This document shows positions 52,128 to 62,022 of a DNA stretch of 64,000 nucleotides, one piece after another. The stretch is taken from NCBI GenBank assembly GCA_023404095.1, contig JAEYDD010000041.1, positions 186,001-250,000 on the forward strand, in the 5' to 3' direction. Below the pieces are notes generated by a model. It was not told where the DNA came from and did no database searches. It saw nothing but the letters and a program-made list of their open reading frames with translations. A program made the translations under genes and the position numbers. The stretch comes from Pseudomonadota bacterium. Lineage in GTDB: Bacteria > Pseudomonadota > Alphaproteobacteria > Rhizobiales > Rhizobiaceae. How positions within the stretch are numbered: the stretch's first letter is position 1; the number at the start of each line of letters is the position of its first letter.

Positions 52128-53252
52128 ATGGACGGTGATCGCGCACCTCCCCCGCCTCTCGTGCGGGCCTGCGTCGATGATATTCTGGCGAGCAAGAGCT
52201 TTTCTCGCTCCGGCCGCCTGCGCGCGTTCCTCTCATATGTCGTCGAATGCCAGCTTGCCGGCAAGGCTCAACAACTGAAGGGCTATACGATCGGTGTCGA
52301 TGTCTTTGGGCGGCCGGAAGGTTTCGATGCCGGCAGCGATCCCATCGTTCGCGTCCAGGCGGGCAAGCTGCGCAAGCTTCTCGATCAGTACTATGAAATC
52401 GAGGGTGCCGATGCGCCCTTGCGCATACGCATTCCGGTCGGAAGCTACGCACCGGAATACGAATGGGGCAATGCCGACATCCAAGGCGCAACCGTGGGCA
52501 ATACGCCGTCAACGACAGCGTCGCCATCTGATTCGTTTTCCGCGTCCGGGATGCTCCCCAGACCGCGGGAACAACGGCGCGCACCGACGCATCGATGGAA
52601 GCCCGCGCCGATCTCCTCGCACCTGGCCCTGCTGACGCTTCTGCCGCTGCTGGTGCTGGCGCCGGTTTCGTATTCGGAACTTTCCGCAAACTCGATCGAA
52701 AATGCGCGTGTGTACGTCGAGAACGCACGCGCGGAACTGGACAAGAGCGCCGAGCTTCCGAGCATCCGCATAGAGCGCTGCTGGCCCGGTACAGATGCAT
52801 GCCGACAATTGGCGGACGCGATCGAGCGGGCGGCGCGATACTACAAAACGGTTCGGCTCGTCGAAGGCCGCGCCAAGGGTGGGGAGACACCGCTTTCCTA
52901 TCGGATACGCATCGAAACGACACGGGACGGTGGTGAAATCTACGCACGGCTCGTTCATGAGCAGAGCAACGTCACGGTCTATGCCGACCATTTCCCGGCG
53001 GGCGGGCTCGACGATTCGGCCAGCGCATACCATGCGTTCAGATTCGCAACGCGGGCGCTCTCCACCAATGGCCGACTCTACAGTCATGCCCGCAGCATCG
53101 GCCTTTCGCGCAGCAGGGTGCTCTGCCTGCAGGCGGGCGAAGCCGGGCGGGATGACTGCCTTCGGCATCATCAGAAGGTGGCAGCGTCGGGCGCTCCACA
53201 GGTGCAGGACCCCGTTTCCGCAAATGCTCTGGCAGACCGGCCCGATCATTGA
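52128..53252 (+). CDS. Membrane protein with cyclase-associated N-terminal domain
   Basis: About 374 residues from the ATG at 52128. Residues 10-115 are the winged-helix-like domain found at the start of many rhizobial adenylate-cyclase/TPR proteins (SKSFSRSGRLRAFLSYVVEC, VDVFGRPEGFDAGSDPIVRV, RKLLDQYYEIEG). A Pro/Ser linker and one membrane helix (LALLTLLPLLVLAPVSYS) follow. The C-terminal 190 residues are periplasmic. There is no cyclase or TPR domain, so this is a short form. Role unknown; signalling is likely. Confidence 0.75.
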   Translation: MDGDRAPPPPLVRACVDDILASKSFSRSGRLRAFLSYVVECQLAGKAQQLKGYTIGVDVFGRPEGFDAGSDPIVRVQAGKLRKLLDQYYEIEGADAPLRIRIPVGSYAPEYEWGNADIQGATVGNTPSTTASPSDSFSASGMLPRPREQRRAPTHRWKPAPISSHLALLTLLPLLVLAPVSYSELSANSIENARVYVENARAELDKSAELPSIRIERCWPGTDACRQLADAIERAARYYKTVRLVEGRAKGGETPLSYRIRIETTRDGGEIYARLVHEQSNVTVYADHFPAGGLDDSASAYHAFRFATRALSTNGRLYSHARSIGLSRSRVLCLQAGEAGRDDCLRHHQKVAASGAPQVQDPVSANALADRPDH

Positions 53253-53460
53253 AGGTACAGCGTAAATTGCCCTCCCCCCTAGATATGGGGGTATCAAAGA
53301 CCGCACGCCGACGCTAACTTCCCTGCATTCGAAGCAGCGGTGCGCTCCTTCGTAATTTGCAAAGATGGCGGACGCAGCCTTGCCACATGACGGGTGCCGC
53401 CGGGCTGCGACATGAAGGGAAAAGTGCTGATGCTGGCAAATCCTATGGGTGGCCGTTCTG

Positions 53461-54132
53461 ATGAACGGTGAAACCGTGAAGACGACCGAATCCGGCGCAC
53501 GCACGATCCGATTCCTGCCGGCCGCACCTTTGCCGGAGAACCTCCCGCAAGGCCGCCTGGCGATCGCCGACATGGCAAACGCCTTCGGCGTCACCCATCG
53601 CACCTTGCACTTTTATGAGGAAAAAGGGCTGCTGACCGCAGACCGCGTCGGCCCCATGCGTGTCTACGGTCCCCGGGAAATCCAGCAAATGGCGGTCGTC
53701 AACACCTGCCGCGAAACCGGAATGCCGGTAGCCGCCATCCAGGAATTGCTCGATGCCCTCTGCGGCGCGGCCGATCAGGGCGAGGCAGATGCGATCTTCC
53801 GCGGTGCGATGATCTCGCGCAAGCGCGAACTGGCCGCCCAGCAATCGACGATCCGCCGCCAGATGCAGCAGATCGGCGAACTTCTCGAGTTCAATGGCGG
53901 TCCGGAAGTCGAGATGAACGACAACACCCGGCCGGAAGTCCTGTCGGATGAGGAGTTGCGCTGCCTGACGCTGATGGCCGAGGGCTATCCGACGACGCGC
54001 ATTGCCCGCGCGCTGGACGTGGATCCCGGGCAGGTGCAGGCGATGGAGAAGGAAATCATCCGCAAATTCAGCAGCAACAACCGGTTCCAGGCGGTCGCCA
54101 AGGCTGTGCTGCTCGGGATCATTGGCCACTGA
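53461..54132 (+). CDS. MerR-family regulator with a second C-terminal HTH
   Basis: 223 residues from the ATG at 53461 (a GTG at 53449 is possible). Residues about 35-105 are a MerR HTH (LAIADMANAFGVTHRTLHFY, EEKGLLTADRVGPMRVYGPR). A helical linker follows, then a LuxR/sigma4-like HTH (LSDEELRCLTLMAEGYPTTR, then ARALDVDPGQVQAMEKEIIR). Two DNA-binding domains in one protein are unusual. No ligand Cys motif is seen. Its target is unknown. Confidence 0.85.
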   Translation: MNGETVKTTESGARTIRFLPAAPLPENLPQGRLAIADMANAFGVTHRTLHFYEEKGLLTADRVGPMRVYGPREIQQMAVVNTCRETGMPVAAIQELLDALCGAADQGEADAIFRGAMISRKRELAAQQSTIRRQMQQIGELLEFNGGPEVEMNDNTRPEVLSDEELRCLTLMAEGYPTTRIARALDVDPGQVQAMEKEIIRKFSSNNRFQAVAKAVLLGIIGH

Positions 54133-54239
54133 ATTAGCGGCGCCTGCAGCCTAATCACGCGCGGGCGCATATCGCCACGGCTGCTGTCCGGCCTTTGCGG
54201 ATTCCGATCCGGCCCGGCGGTACAGTTTTCCGGCTGCGG

Positions 54240-55367
54240 TCAGCGTACGATCGTCAAGGTCTCTGCAGCCCGCGTAATTGCGGTGTAGAGCCAGCGCTCG
54301 CGCGTGTCGCGAAACGCCCAGCTTTCGTCGAACAGCACGACGTCGTTCCACTGCGAGCCCTGCGCCTTGTGAACGGTCAGGGCATAGCCGTAGTCGAATT
54401 CGTCGTATCGCTTGCGCGTCGACCAGGGAATTTCCTCCTCGACGTTCTCGAAAGCGGCCTTGAGCAGCTTGATCTTCGCCGCCCCCCTGTCCATGTCGTC
54501 GTCCTCGGGACGGATCATCAGGTTGATGCCCGGCTTCACCGTCTCCTTGGACGAGGTCATCACCTGCCATAGCGAGCCGTTCAACAGGCCCTTCGCCGGA
54601 TCGTTGCGCAGGCAGACGAGCTTGTCGCCCGATTGCGGATAGCCGGTTGAAAAACCCTTCAACTCCCGAAGGCGCATGTTGTAGCGCCGCCGGGTCTTGT
54701 TCGTACCGACAAGCACCTGGTCGGCCTCCAGGACGAGCGGTTGCGTCACCTCGCCCTTCGGGATCACCTTGGCCGTGCCCCAGTCGCCATACAGGATCTC
54801 CTTGCCCTCGCGCACATGCATGGCGAGCTGGATGATCGGATTGTCGCGCGCCTGCCGGTGGATGTCGGTCAGCAGGTAATCCGGCTCCTGGCTGGTGAAG
54901 TAGCCGCCGCCCGTCACCGGCGGCAACTGTCCGGGGTCGCCGAGAACGAGGATGGGCGTGCCGAAGCTCATCAGGTCCTTGCCGAGCGCCTCGTCCACCA
55001 TCGAGCATTCGTCGACGATGATCAGCGCGGCCTTGGCGACGGGGCTCTGGCGATTGATCGAGAACATCGGCGCGATCGACGTCTTGCCGGTCTCCTCGTC
55101 GGACACCTCTTCCTCGCCGCGTGGCCGGTAGATCAGGGAATGGATGGTGCGGGCATTGCTGGCGCCCTTGGAACGCAGGACTTGCGCAGCCTTTCCGGTA
55201 AAGGCGGCAAACAGCACGTCACCATCGACATGCTCGGCGAAGTGGCGCGCAAGGGTGGTCTTTCCCGTGCCGGCATAGCCGAAGAGCCGGAAGAGCGGCG
55301 AACGCCCCTCCTTCAGCCAGCGCGAAACGGCCTTGAGGGCCTCGTCTTGTTGTGGTGCGAATTCCAT
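54240..55367 (-). CDS. RecD-like ATP-dependent DNA helicase
   Basis: 375 residues, much shorter than RecD2 because only the motor is present. Walker A LFGYAGTGKTTLARHF, Walker B LIIVDECSMVDEAL, motif III LVLGDPGQLPPVTGGGYF, and C-terminal UvrD_C_2 part YGYALTVHKAQGSQWNDVVL with TAITRAAETL. A 5'-3' superfamily 1B helicase expected to act on DNA ends or R-loops. Divergent from the AbrB-family gene. Confidence 0.92.
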   Translation of the reverse strand: MEFAPQQDEALKAVSRWLKEGRSPLFRLFGYAGTGKTTLARHFAEHVDGDVLFAAFTGKAAQVLRSKGASNARTIHSLIYRPRGEEEVSDEETGKTSIAPMFSINRQSPVAKAALIIVDECSMVDEALGKDLMSFGTPILVLGDPGQLPPVTGGGYFTSQEPDYLLTDIHRQARDNPIIQLAMHVREGKEILYGDWGTAKVIPKGEVTQPLVLEADQVLVGTNKTRRRYNMRLRELKGFSTGYPQSGDKLVCLRNDPAKGLLNGSLWQVMTSSKETVKPGINLMIRPEDDDMDRGAAKIKLLKAAFENVEEEIPWSTRKRYDEFDYGYALTVHKAQGSQWNDVVLFDESWAFRDTRERWLYTAITRAAETLTIVR

Positions 55368-55569
55368 GCGGCGACTTGGCAGGATTCGTCATGCCGAAGC
55401 AAGGAAAACCGCAGGCATCCACCGCTTCCCGCCCCATTCGGACCCGATGCCTGCCGAACGCTTCGAGCACGATATTCCGGCGCAGGCAGGATTTCGCAAT
55501 GGAAAATGTCATTTGGACACAATATCAAGACGGCGACCTGTCCCGGCTCAGCGCAGCGGAAATTTGCCT

Positions 55570-56658
55570 TTGAACGCCAAGCATCCCAAATCCGACCCAG
55601 ACAGCGCGGTGCCGGGTCTCGGTGTCCTGAAGCCCTATGCCCAATGGCTTCTGCTGGCGGCGCTGTCGCTTCCGCTTGCAGCAGCGCTTGAATTCGCCGG
55701 CATTCCCGCGGGCCTGATGATGGGCCCGATGGTTGCCGCCGTGATCGTCGGCGTGAATGGCGGAACGATCCGGCTCCCCCGCATCTTCTTTTTCGGCGTT
55801 CAGGTCGTGCTGGCGATGATGATCGCCGGCATGGTCTCGCCGCATCTCGTCAGTACTTTTCTTTCGCGCTGGCCGCTGTTCCTTGTGATCGTCCTCGGCG
55901 TCATCGCCATGAGCACGTTTTGCGGCTGGGTCATGACCCGCATGCAGATCCTGCCCGGCACGACCGCCATCTGGGGCTCCTCGGCCGGCGCCGCCTCGAC
56001 CATGCTGCTTATGGCGGGAGCCTACGGCGCCGACGTGCGTCTCGTTGCCTTCATGCAGTATCTGCGTGTCGTGTTTGTCGCGACCCTTGCCACCCTCATT
56101 GCCCATTTCGGCGGCCATCAGGCGGTCGGCGCCGACCAGCGCGCGCTGTTTGCGCCGTTCGACGCCGGCAACGTCGCCCTGACGCTGGGCGTTGGCATTG
56201 TGTTCGGGCTCATCGGCCGCTGGCTGAGAATTCCGGCCGGTTCCTTCCTTGCCCCGTTTGCCGTCGGCTCGGCGCTGACGATGACCGCAACGATGCATTT
56301 CGAACTGCCGCAATGGCTGCTGGCAATCGCATTTGCGCTCCTCGGCTGGAACATCGGGCTGGGTTTCACTCGCTCCATCCTCCGCCATGCGCGACGCGCC
56401 TTCGCCCCCACCGTCATCTCGATCATCGTGCTGCTTTCCTTTTCCGGGCTTATGGCATTCGCCCTCGTCGCATGGCTCGGCATCGACCCGATGACCGCCT
56501 ATCTGGCAACGAGCCCCGGCGGTCTCGATTCGATTGCCGTCATTGCCGCATCGAGCAACGTGGACCTCTCCTTCGTGATGGCGTTGCAGACGGCCCGGCT
56601 TTTCATCATCACGCTTATCGGCCCTGTCATCGCCCGTTTCGTCGCCGACAGGGCTTGA
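55570..56658 (+). CDS. AbrB-family membrane protein (AbrB/ammonia-monooxygenase-like, COG3180)
   Basis: 362 residues from a TTG at 55570 (AGCGGAAA upstream). The start is uncertain. About ten membrane helices in two similar halves; typical motifs are FAGIPAGLMMGPMVAAVIVG, WGSSAGAASTMLLMAGAYGA, then YLATSPGGLDSIAVIAASSN. Members are inner-membrane putative transporters. No operon partner is evident; HMG-CoA lyase follows after 73 bases. Confidence 0.87.
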   Translation: MNAKHPKSDPDSAVPGLGVLKPYAQWLLLAALSLPLAAALEFAGIPAGLMMGPMVAAVIVGVNGGTIRLPRIFFFGVQVVLAMMIAGMVSPHLVSTFLSRWPLFLVIVLGVIAMSTFCGWVMTRMQILPGTTAIWGSSAGAASTMLLMAGAYGADVRLVAFMQYLRVVFVATLATLIAHFGGHQAVGADQRALFAPFDAGNVALTLGVGIVFGLIGRWLRIPAGSFLAPFAVGSALTMTATMHFELPQWLLAIAFALLGWNIGLGFTRSILRHARRAFAPTVISIIVLLSFSGLMAFALVAWLGIDPMTAYLATSPGGLDSIAVIAASSNVDLSFVMALQTARLFIITLIGPVIARFVADRA

Positions 56659-56731
56659 GATCCGGCCTTGTGTCCGCAAGTGTTGCCAAGACAGGAATGA
56701 CCGCTACCATGACGTCCCGGGAGGAAGGGCG

Positions 56732-57607
56732 ATGGTGGATTTCGTCGAAATCGTCGAGATGGCCGCACGCGACGGCCTGCAGAACGAAAAGCGCATCATT
56801 CCGGCTGCCGAAAAGGTCGGGCTGATCGACCGCCTTTCGGCCTGCGGCTTCCGCCGCATAGAGGCGACGAGCTTCGTCAGCCCGAAATGGGTACCCCAAC
56901 TGGCCGATGGGGCGGAGGTCATGGCGAACATCACAAGACGGCCCGGCGTTCGCTACGCCGCGCTTGTGCCGAACCTGAAGGGCTACGAGGCTGCAAAGGC
57001 CGCCGGCACCGACGAGGTTGCGATCTTCGTCTCCGCGTCCGAAGGGTTCTCGCGCGCCAACATCAACTGCTCGATCACAGAAAGCCTGGAGCGGCTGAAG
57101 CCGGTCGCCGAGCAGGCGCTGGCGGACGGGATTGCGCTGCGCGGCTACGTCAGTTGCGTCGTCATCTGCCCCTATGACGGGCCGACACCGCCGTTATCCG
57201 TCGCCGACGTCACGCAAAGGCTTCTGCGGCTCGGTTGCCACGAGGTCAGCCTGGGCGACACGACCGGCCGCGGCAGGCCGGCGGAGGTCGCCGCCATGCT
57301 GTCCGCCGTCCTCGCCGTCGCAGAACCGGGCCAGCTTGCCGGTCACTATCACGATACCAGCGGCCGGGCGCTCGACAACATCCGCGTCAGCCTTGATAGG
57401 GGCCTTCGCGTCTTCGACGCCTCCACCGGCGGTCTCGGCGGCTGCCCCTATGCGCCCGGCGCCAAAGGCAATGTGGACACGCGGGCCGTCGCCGCCCTGC
57501 TGGAGGACCTCGGCTATTCGACAGGGCTCGACATGGTGCGGCTTTCCGAGGCTGCGGACTTCGCCCGCACGCTTGTCGCAGTCCCCGGAGAGGATCAGAG
57601 CAGATGA
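56732..57607 (+). CDS. mvaB: Hydroxymethylglutaryl-CoA lyase
   Basis: 291 residues. Strong ribosome-binding site GGGAGGAAGG. TIM-barrel HMGL family: FVEIVEMAARDGLQNEKRII (catalytic Arg and metal Asp), IEATSFVSPKWVPQLADGAE, EVSLGDTTGRGRP, HYHDTSGRALDNI and GGLGGCPYAPGAKGNVDT with the active-site Cys. It cleaves HMG-CoA to acetyl-CoA and acetoacetate at the end of leucine degradation. It overlaps the next gene by 4 bases. Confidence 0.95.
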   Translation: MVDFVEIVEMAARDGLQNEKRIIPAAEKVGLIDRLSACGFRRIEATSFVSPKWVPQLADGAEVMANITRRPGVRYAALVPNLKGYEAAKAAGTDEVAIFVSASEGFSRANINCSITESLERLKPVAEQALADGIALRGYVSCVVICPYDGPTPPLSVADVTQRLLRLGCHEVSLGDTTGRGRPAEVAAMLSAVLAVAEPGQLAGHYHDTSGRALDNIRVSLDRGLRVFDASTGGLGGCPYAPGAKGNVDTRAVAALLEDLGYSTGLDMVRLSEAADFARTLVAVPGEDQSR

Positions 57608-58413
57608 CCTTCCGCACCGTAGCCTTCCAGACCATCGCATTGTCCACCGATAGCCGCGGGGTCGCCACGCTGATGCTGTCGCGCCCCACACAGCATAATG
57701 CCTTGTCGGCCGAAATGATCGCCGAACTGACGCAGGCTGCCGCCGCCCTCGCAAACGACGCTTCCATCCGCGTGGTCATTCTCACCGGTGCGGGCGCCAG
57801 CTTCTGCGCCGGCGGCGATCTCAACTGGATGAGGGCGCAGGTCAAGGCGGATCGAACAGAACGCATTTCGCAGTCCCGAAAGCTTGCCCTCATGCTGAAG
57901 GCGCTGCGAGATCTACCGAAGCCGTTGATCGCCCGCGTGAACGGCCAGGCCTATGGCGGCGGCGTCGGCCTCATCAGCATATGCGACGCCGCAATCTCAG
58001 TATCCGATGCCCGTTTCGGCCTCACCGAAACTCGCCTGGGGCTAATCCCGGCCACCATAAGCCCCTATGTGATTGCCAGGATCGGGGCGGCGAACGCCAT
58101 GCGCTACTTCACCTCCGCGCGCATCTTCGACGCGACGGAGGCGCGCACCACCGGCCTGCTGAACGCCGTGGTCGATGCAGAAGCGCTGGACGACGCTGTC
58201 GAGGCGGAGATTGCGCCCTATTTCGCCACCGCCCCCGCCGCCGTGGCTGCAGCCAAGGCATTGGTTCACGCGATCGGCAACCCAATCGAGACGCAGATCA
58301 TCGAAGACACGCTGAAACGTCTGGCGGACACCTGGGAGACGCCCGAAGCGGCCGAAGGCATATCCGCCTTCCTGGAGAAGCGGCCTCCGGCATGGAAGAC
58401 CGAGACGCGGTAA
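57604..58413 (+). CDS. Enoyl-CoA hydratase/isomerase, probably methylglutaconyl-CoA hydratase
   Basis: 269 residues. Crotonase fold: GVATLMLSRPTQHNALSAEM, oxyanion loop ASFCAGGDLNWM, NGQAYGGGVGLISICDAAIS and ARFGLTETRLGLIPATISPY with the catalytic Glu. The four-base overlap with HMG-CoA lyase points to the preceding step in leucine degradation (3-methylglutaconyl-CoA hydration). The other liu genes are not in the window. Confidence 0.9.
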   Translation: MTFRTVAFQTIALSTDSRGVATLMLSRPTQHNALSAEMIAELTQAAAALANDASIRVVILTGAGASFCAGGDLNWMRAQVKADRTERISQSRKLALMLKALRDLPKPLIARVNGQAYGGGVGLISICDAAISVSDARFGLTETRLGLIPATISPYVIARIGAANAMRYFTSARIFDATEARTTGLLNAVVDAEALDDAVEAEIAPYFATAPAAVAAAKALVHAIGNPIETQIIEDTLKRLADTWETPEAAEGISAFLEKRPPAWKTETR

Positions 58414-58477
58414 AACGCTACCGCAACAACGGCATCACGGGGCAATGTAAAGTCGTCCGCAACCGGCGTATAGTGGC

Positions 58478-58502
58478 GGAACAAACCTGAGTGGGAGGCG
58501 TT
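58478..58502 (+). promoter_or_regulatory. EcfG-type promoter for ku-ligD
   Basis: GGAAC at 58478-58482, 16 bases, CGTT at 58499-58502, 32 bases before the first ku start codon. Confidence 0.82.
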
Positions 58503-58533
58503 CAGTTCCGATGCAGCATCGAGGACCTCGCAG

Positions 58534-59397
58534 ATGGCACCGCGCGCACAGTGGAAAGGCTTCCTGAAATTCGGCGAGGTCGTTTGCCCGGTCTCGCTCT
58601 ATACGGCTGCGTCCACCTCCGAGCGCATCGCCTTCCATACGATCAATCGGGAGACAGGAAATCGCGTTCGCCGCGAGTTCGTCGACGGCGTAACCGGCAA
58701 GCCGGTCGGCCGCGAGGATCAGGTGAAGGGCTATGAGATCGGCAAGGATGACTACATCGTCCTGGAGCCGGAGGAAGTGGCCGCCGCGGTGCCCGAAAGC
58801 GACAAGACGCTGGAAGTCGGCGCCTTCGTCAACCTCTCGGACGTCGACGACGTCTATTTCGACAAGCCCTACTATCTGGCGCCGGGCGATCGCATGGCGG
58901 ACGAGGCCTATGTCCTGCTGCGAGAGGCGTTGCGCAAGTCACATTCGGCAGCGCTCGGCCAGGCCGTCCTGTTTCGCCGCGTCCGCTCTCTCCTCATCCG
59001 CGCCGAAGGCGATGGCCTGCTCGCGACGACGTTGACCTTCAACTATGAGATCCGGTCTGCGAAAGACGCCTTTGCCGACATCCCCGACATGGAAATCAAG
59101 GGCGAGATGCTGGATCTCGCCCGCCACATCATCACCACCAAGGCGGGCACCTATGATCCGGCCGGGTTCCACGACAGATATGAGGAAGCGGTCGCCGAAC
59201 TCGTGAAGGCGAAGATCGAAGGCCGGACGATCGAACGCAGGAAGGAACCGAAGCGCGAGAATGTCACCGACCTGATGGAGGCGTTGCGCCAGAGCGCCGC
59301 CGCATCGGGCGCCGCCGAAAAGCCCGCACAGCGGCGAACGGCGAAGGCACAATCCAAGTCGGCGAAATCCGCCTCAAGCCACCGCAAGGCCGGCTGA
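58534..59397 (+). CDS. ku: Ku DNA-end-binding protein, copy 1
   Basis: 287 residues. Bacterial Ku core: MAPRAQWKGFLKFGEVVCPV, FHTINRETGNRVRREFVD, DDVYFDKPYYLAPGD, then TTKAGTYDPAGFHDRYEEAV. A basic C-terminal tail (residues 255-287, Lys/Ala/Ser-rich) probably aids DNA sliding. Binds broken DNA ends and recruits LigD. Three bases separate it from ligD, so they form one operon started from an EcfG-type promoter. Confidence 0.96.
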   Translation: MAPRAQWKGFLKFGEVVCPVSLYTAASTSERIAFHTINRETGNRVRREFVDGVTGKPVGREDQVKGYEIGKDDYIVLEPEEVAAAVPESDKTLEVGAFVNLSDVDDVYFDKPYYLAPGDRMADEAYVLLREALRKSHSAALGQAVLFRRVRSLLIRAEGDGLLATTLTFNYEIRSAKDAFADIPDMEIKGEMLDLARHIITTKAGTYDPAGFHDRYEEAVAELVKAKIEGRTIERRKEPKRENVTDLMEALRQSAAASGAAEKPAQRRTAKAQSKSAKSASSHRKAG

Positions 59398-59400
59398 TCG

Positions 59401-62019
59401 ATGGCGCTCGAAACCTATCATCGCAAGCGCGACTTCCAGAAGACCCCGGAACCGAAAGGCCGGACGACCAAGGCGAAGGGCAACAGCTTCGTCGTACAGA
59501 AGCATGACGCGCGCCGGCTTCACTACGATTTCCGGCTGGAAATGGACGGCGTCTTGAAGAGCTGGGCCGTCACCCGTGGGCCGAGCCTGGTGCCCGGCGA
59601 AAAGCGCCTTGCCGTCCACGTCGAGGACCATCCGCTGGAATATGGCGGCTTCGAGGGGACGATCCCCAAGGGCGAATATGGCGGCGGCACCGTCATCGTC
59701 TGGGACCGCGGCACGTGGGAACCGCTCGACGATCCGCACAAGGGCTACCAAAAGGGCCATCTCGAATTCGAGCTGCATGGCGAAAAGCTGAACGGCCTGT
59801 GGCATCTGGTACGAATGCAGGGCAAGCCCGGCGAGAAGGCGGACAACTGGCTGCTGATCAAGGGCGAAGACGAATACGCCCGGCCGGAAGATGCGCCCGA
59901 CATTCTTGAGGAGCGCCCGGAATCGGTAAAGACAGGGCGGCAGATCGCCGACGTCTCCGGAGAAGAGCCGGGCTGGTCGTCGAAAACCGGAAAGATCACC
60001 CGGAAGACCGCCCGTAAGCCGACGGCGAAGGCGAAGACTGATCCGGACGAGGCCGAGGCAGACTCACCCCCGAAGACAGCCACAGCTGCAGACCCGTCAA
60101 AAGAAGAAGGTGCGGTCAAGGCGCGACTGCCGGCATTCCTCGAGCCGGCCCTCGCGTCGCTTGCTCAGAAGCCGCCAGCAGGATCACGATGGCTTCACGA
60201 GATCAAGTTCGACGGCTACCGGCTGCAGGCACGGATCGAGGCGGGCAAGGTCAAGCTTCTGACGCGCGGCGGGCTCGACTGGTCGGCGAAGTTTGGCAAG
60301 ACGATCCTGTCCGCCTTCCAGGAACTGCCAGTCGGAAGCGCGCTGATTGATGGGGAACTGATCGTCGAGGGACCGTCGGGCATCGCCGATTTCTCAGCAC
60401 TCCAGGCTGATCTGAGCGAGGGGCGCACCAACCGTTTCGTCTATTACGCCTTCGACCTTCTCCATCTCGACGGCTACGACCTGACCGCCCTCCCCCTCGT
60501 CCGCCGCAAGGAACTGCTCCATACGGTCATCGCCAAGGAGAGTGGCACCTTGCGCTACAGCGCGCATTTCCTGGAGGACGGCGACCTGCTTCTGGCGCAG
60601 GCCTGCCGCCTCGGACTGGAAGGGATCGTTTCGAAGGTCGCGGGCGATCGTTACCGCTCCGGCCGGGGCAAGAGCTGGCAGAAGGCCAAGTGCGCTCACG
60701 CACAGGAATTCGTCATCGCCGGCTGGGTGCCGTCGACGACATCGCGCAAGGCGGTGGGTTCGCTTGCCCTCGGGGTCTACGAGGATGGAAAGCTGCAGCA
60801 TGTGGGCCGGGTCGGCACCGGCTTCAGCCAGACGGTCGCCGCCGAGCTTGCGCGGCGGCTGGAGCGGATCAGGATCGAAACCAGTCCCTTCGCCGCACAG
60901 CTCACAAGCAACGAGGCCCGCGGTGTGCGTTACGTCCGCCCCGAGCTCGTAGCGGAGGTCGAGTTCCGTGCCTGGACCGCCGACGGCCACCTTCGCCACG
61001 CCTCGTTCCGCGGCCTGCGCGAGGACAAGCCGGCAAGCGAAATCGTCCGCGAAGAGAGCAAGGCCGCCGACACTGGCGCAAAGGGCCGCAGCAGGAACAA
61101 GGAGAAGACGATGCCGAAACCCGCATCGAGACCAGCCTCGAAGGTCCAGCTGACGCATCCCGACCGCGTCTACTGGCCCAAGGAAGGCGTGACCAAGGGC
61201 GGGCTTGCCGACTACTATGCCGAGGTATGGCCGTTCATGGAGCCCTACGTCATAGATCGCCCGCTGGCGCTTCTGCGGTGCCCCGACGGGATCGACGGCC
61301 AGCAGTTCTTCCAAAAGCATGCATGGAAGGGCATCAACGAGGCTATACGCCTTGTCGAGGATCCGAAGGAACCCGGCGAGGCGCCCTATATCGTCATCAA
61401 GGATTTCGACGGGCTGATCGGGCTGGTGCAGGCGGCCTCGCTCGAAATCCACCCTTGGGGATCAACCGTCAGCGACTGGGAGAAGCCCGATACGCTGATC
61501 ATGGACCTGGACCCTGGCCCGGACGTCGACTGGGCCGCCGTCATCACAGCTGCCGAGGAAATCCGCGACCGGCTACAGGACATGGGCCTTAACGCCTATG
61601 TCAAGACATCGGGCGGCAAGGGGTTGCATGTCGTCTCCCCGCTGAAGCCCTCGGCGGAATGGCCACAATTTAAGGCCTTCACCAAGGAACTGGCCGACCA
61701 GATGGCGGCGGACAGCCCGGGCAAATACGTCTCCACCATCGCCAAGGCGAAGCGGCATGGCAAGATCCTGATCGACTATCTCAGAAACCAGCGCGGACAG
61801 ACGGCCGTGGCGCCCTATTCCACGCGTGCGCGACCGGGTGCCCCGGTCTCCATGCCGCTCGGCTGGGAAGAACTCGATCCCGCAATCGGCCCTGCGCACT
61901 TCACCGTTTCGAATGCGCCGACCCGGCTGGCCAAGCTCGCGTCCGACCCGTGGGCTGGTTTCCGCAGCGATGCAGTCCCGCTCCCGGTGAAGCGCCAGCG
62001 GCGGGGGAACGCCGCCTGA
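59401..62019 (+). CDS. ligD: DNA ligase D (phosphoesterase, ligase and polymerase)
   Basis: 872 residues, order PE-LIG-POL. 3'-phosphoesterase: KHDARRLHYDFRLEMDGVLK near residue 35-55 and EGTIPKGEYGGGTVIVWD. After a charged linker (about 185-230), ATP-dependent ligase with Lys269 in EIKFDGYRLQ and LIDGELIV; OB part KAKCAHAQEFVIAGWVPS. Primase-polymerase from about residue 580: LTHPDRVYWPKEGVTKGGLA, Asp702 and Asp704 in IMDLDPG, and VKTSGGKGLHVVSPL. It repairs double-strand breaks with Ku. Confidence 0.97.
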   Translation: MALETYHRKRDFQKTPEPKGRTTKAKGNSFVVQKHDARRLHYDFRLEMDGVLKSWAVTRGPSLVPGEKRLAVHVEDHPLEYGGFEGTIPKGEYGGGTVIVWDRGTWEPLDDPHKGYQKGHLEFELHGEKLNGLWHLVRMQGKPGEKADNWLLIKGEDEYARPEDAPDILEERPESVKTGRQIADVSGEEPGWSSKTGKITRKTARKPTAKAKTDPDEAEADSPPKTATAADPSKEEGAVKARLPAFLEPALASLAQKPPAGSRWLHEIKFDGYRLQARIEAGKVKLLTRGGLDWSAKFGKTILSAFQELPVGSALIDGELIVEGPSGIADFSALQADLSEGRTNRFVYYAFDLLHLDGYDLTALPLVRRKELLHTVIAKESGTLRYSAHFLEDGDLLLAQACRLGLEGIVSKVAGDRYRSGRGKSWQKAKCAHAQEFVIAGWVPSTTSRKAVGSLALGVYEDGKLQHVGRVGTGFSQTVAAELARRLERIRIETSPFAAQLTSNEARGVRYVRPELVAEVEFRAWTADGHLRHASFRGLREDKPASEIVREESKAADTGAKGRSRNKEKTMPKPASRPASKVQLTHPDRVYWPKEGVTKGGLADYYAEVWPFMEPYVIDRPLALLRCPDGIDGQQFFQKHAWKGINEAIRLVEDPKEPGEAPYIVIKDFDGLIGLVQAASLEIHPWGSTVSDWEKPDTLIMDLDPGPDVDWAAVITAAEEIRDRLQDMGLNAYVKTSGGKGLHVVSPLKPSAEWPQFKAFTKELADQMAADSPGKYVSTIAKAKRHGKILIDYLRNQRGQTAVAPYSTRARPGAPVSMPLGWEELDPAIGPAHFTVSNAPTRLAKLASDPWAGFRSDAVPLPVKRQRRGNAA

Positions 62020-62022
62020 GGC

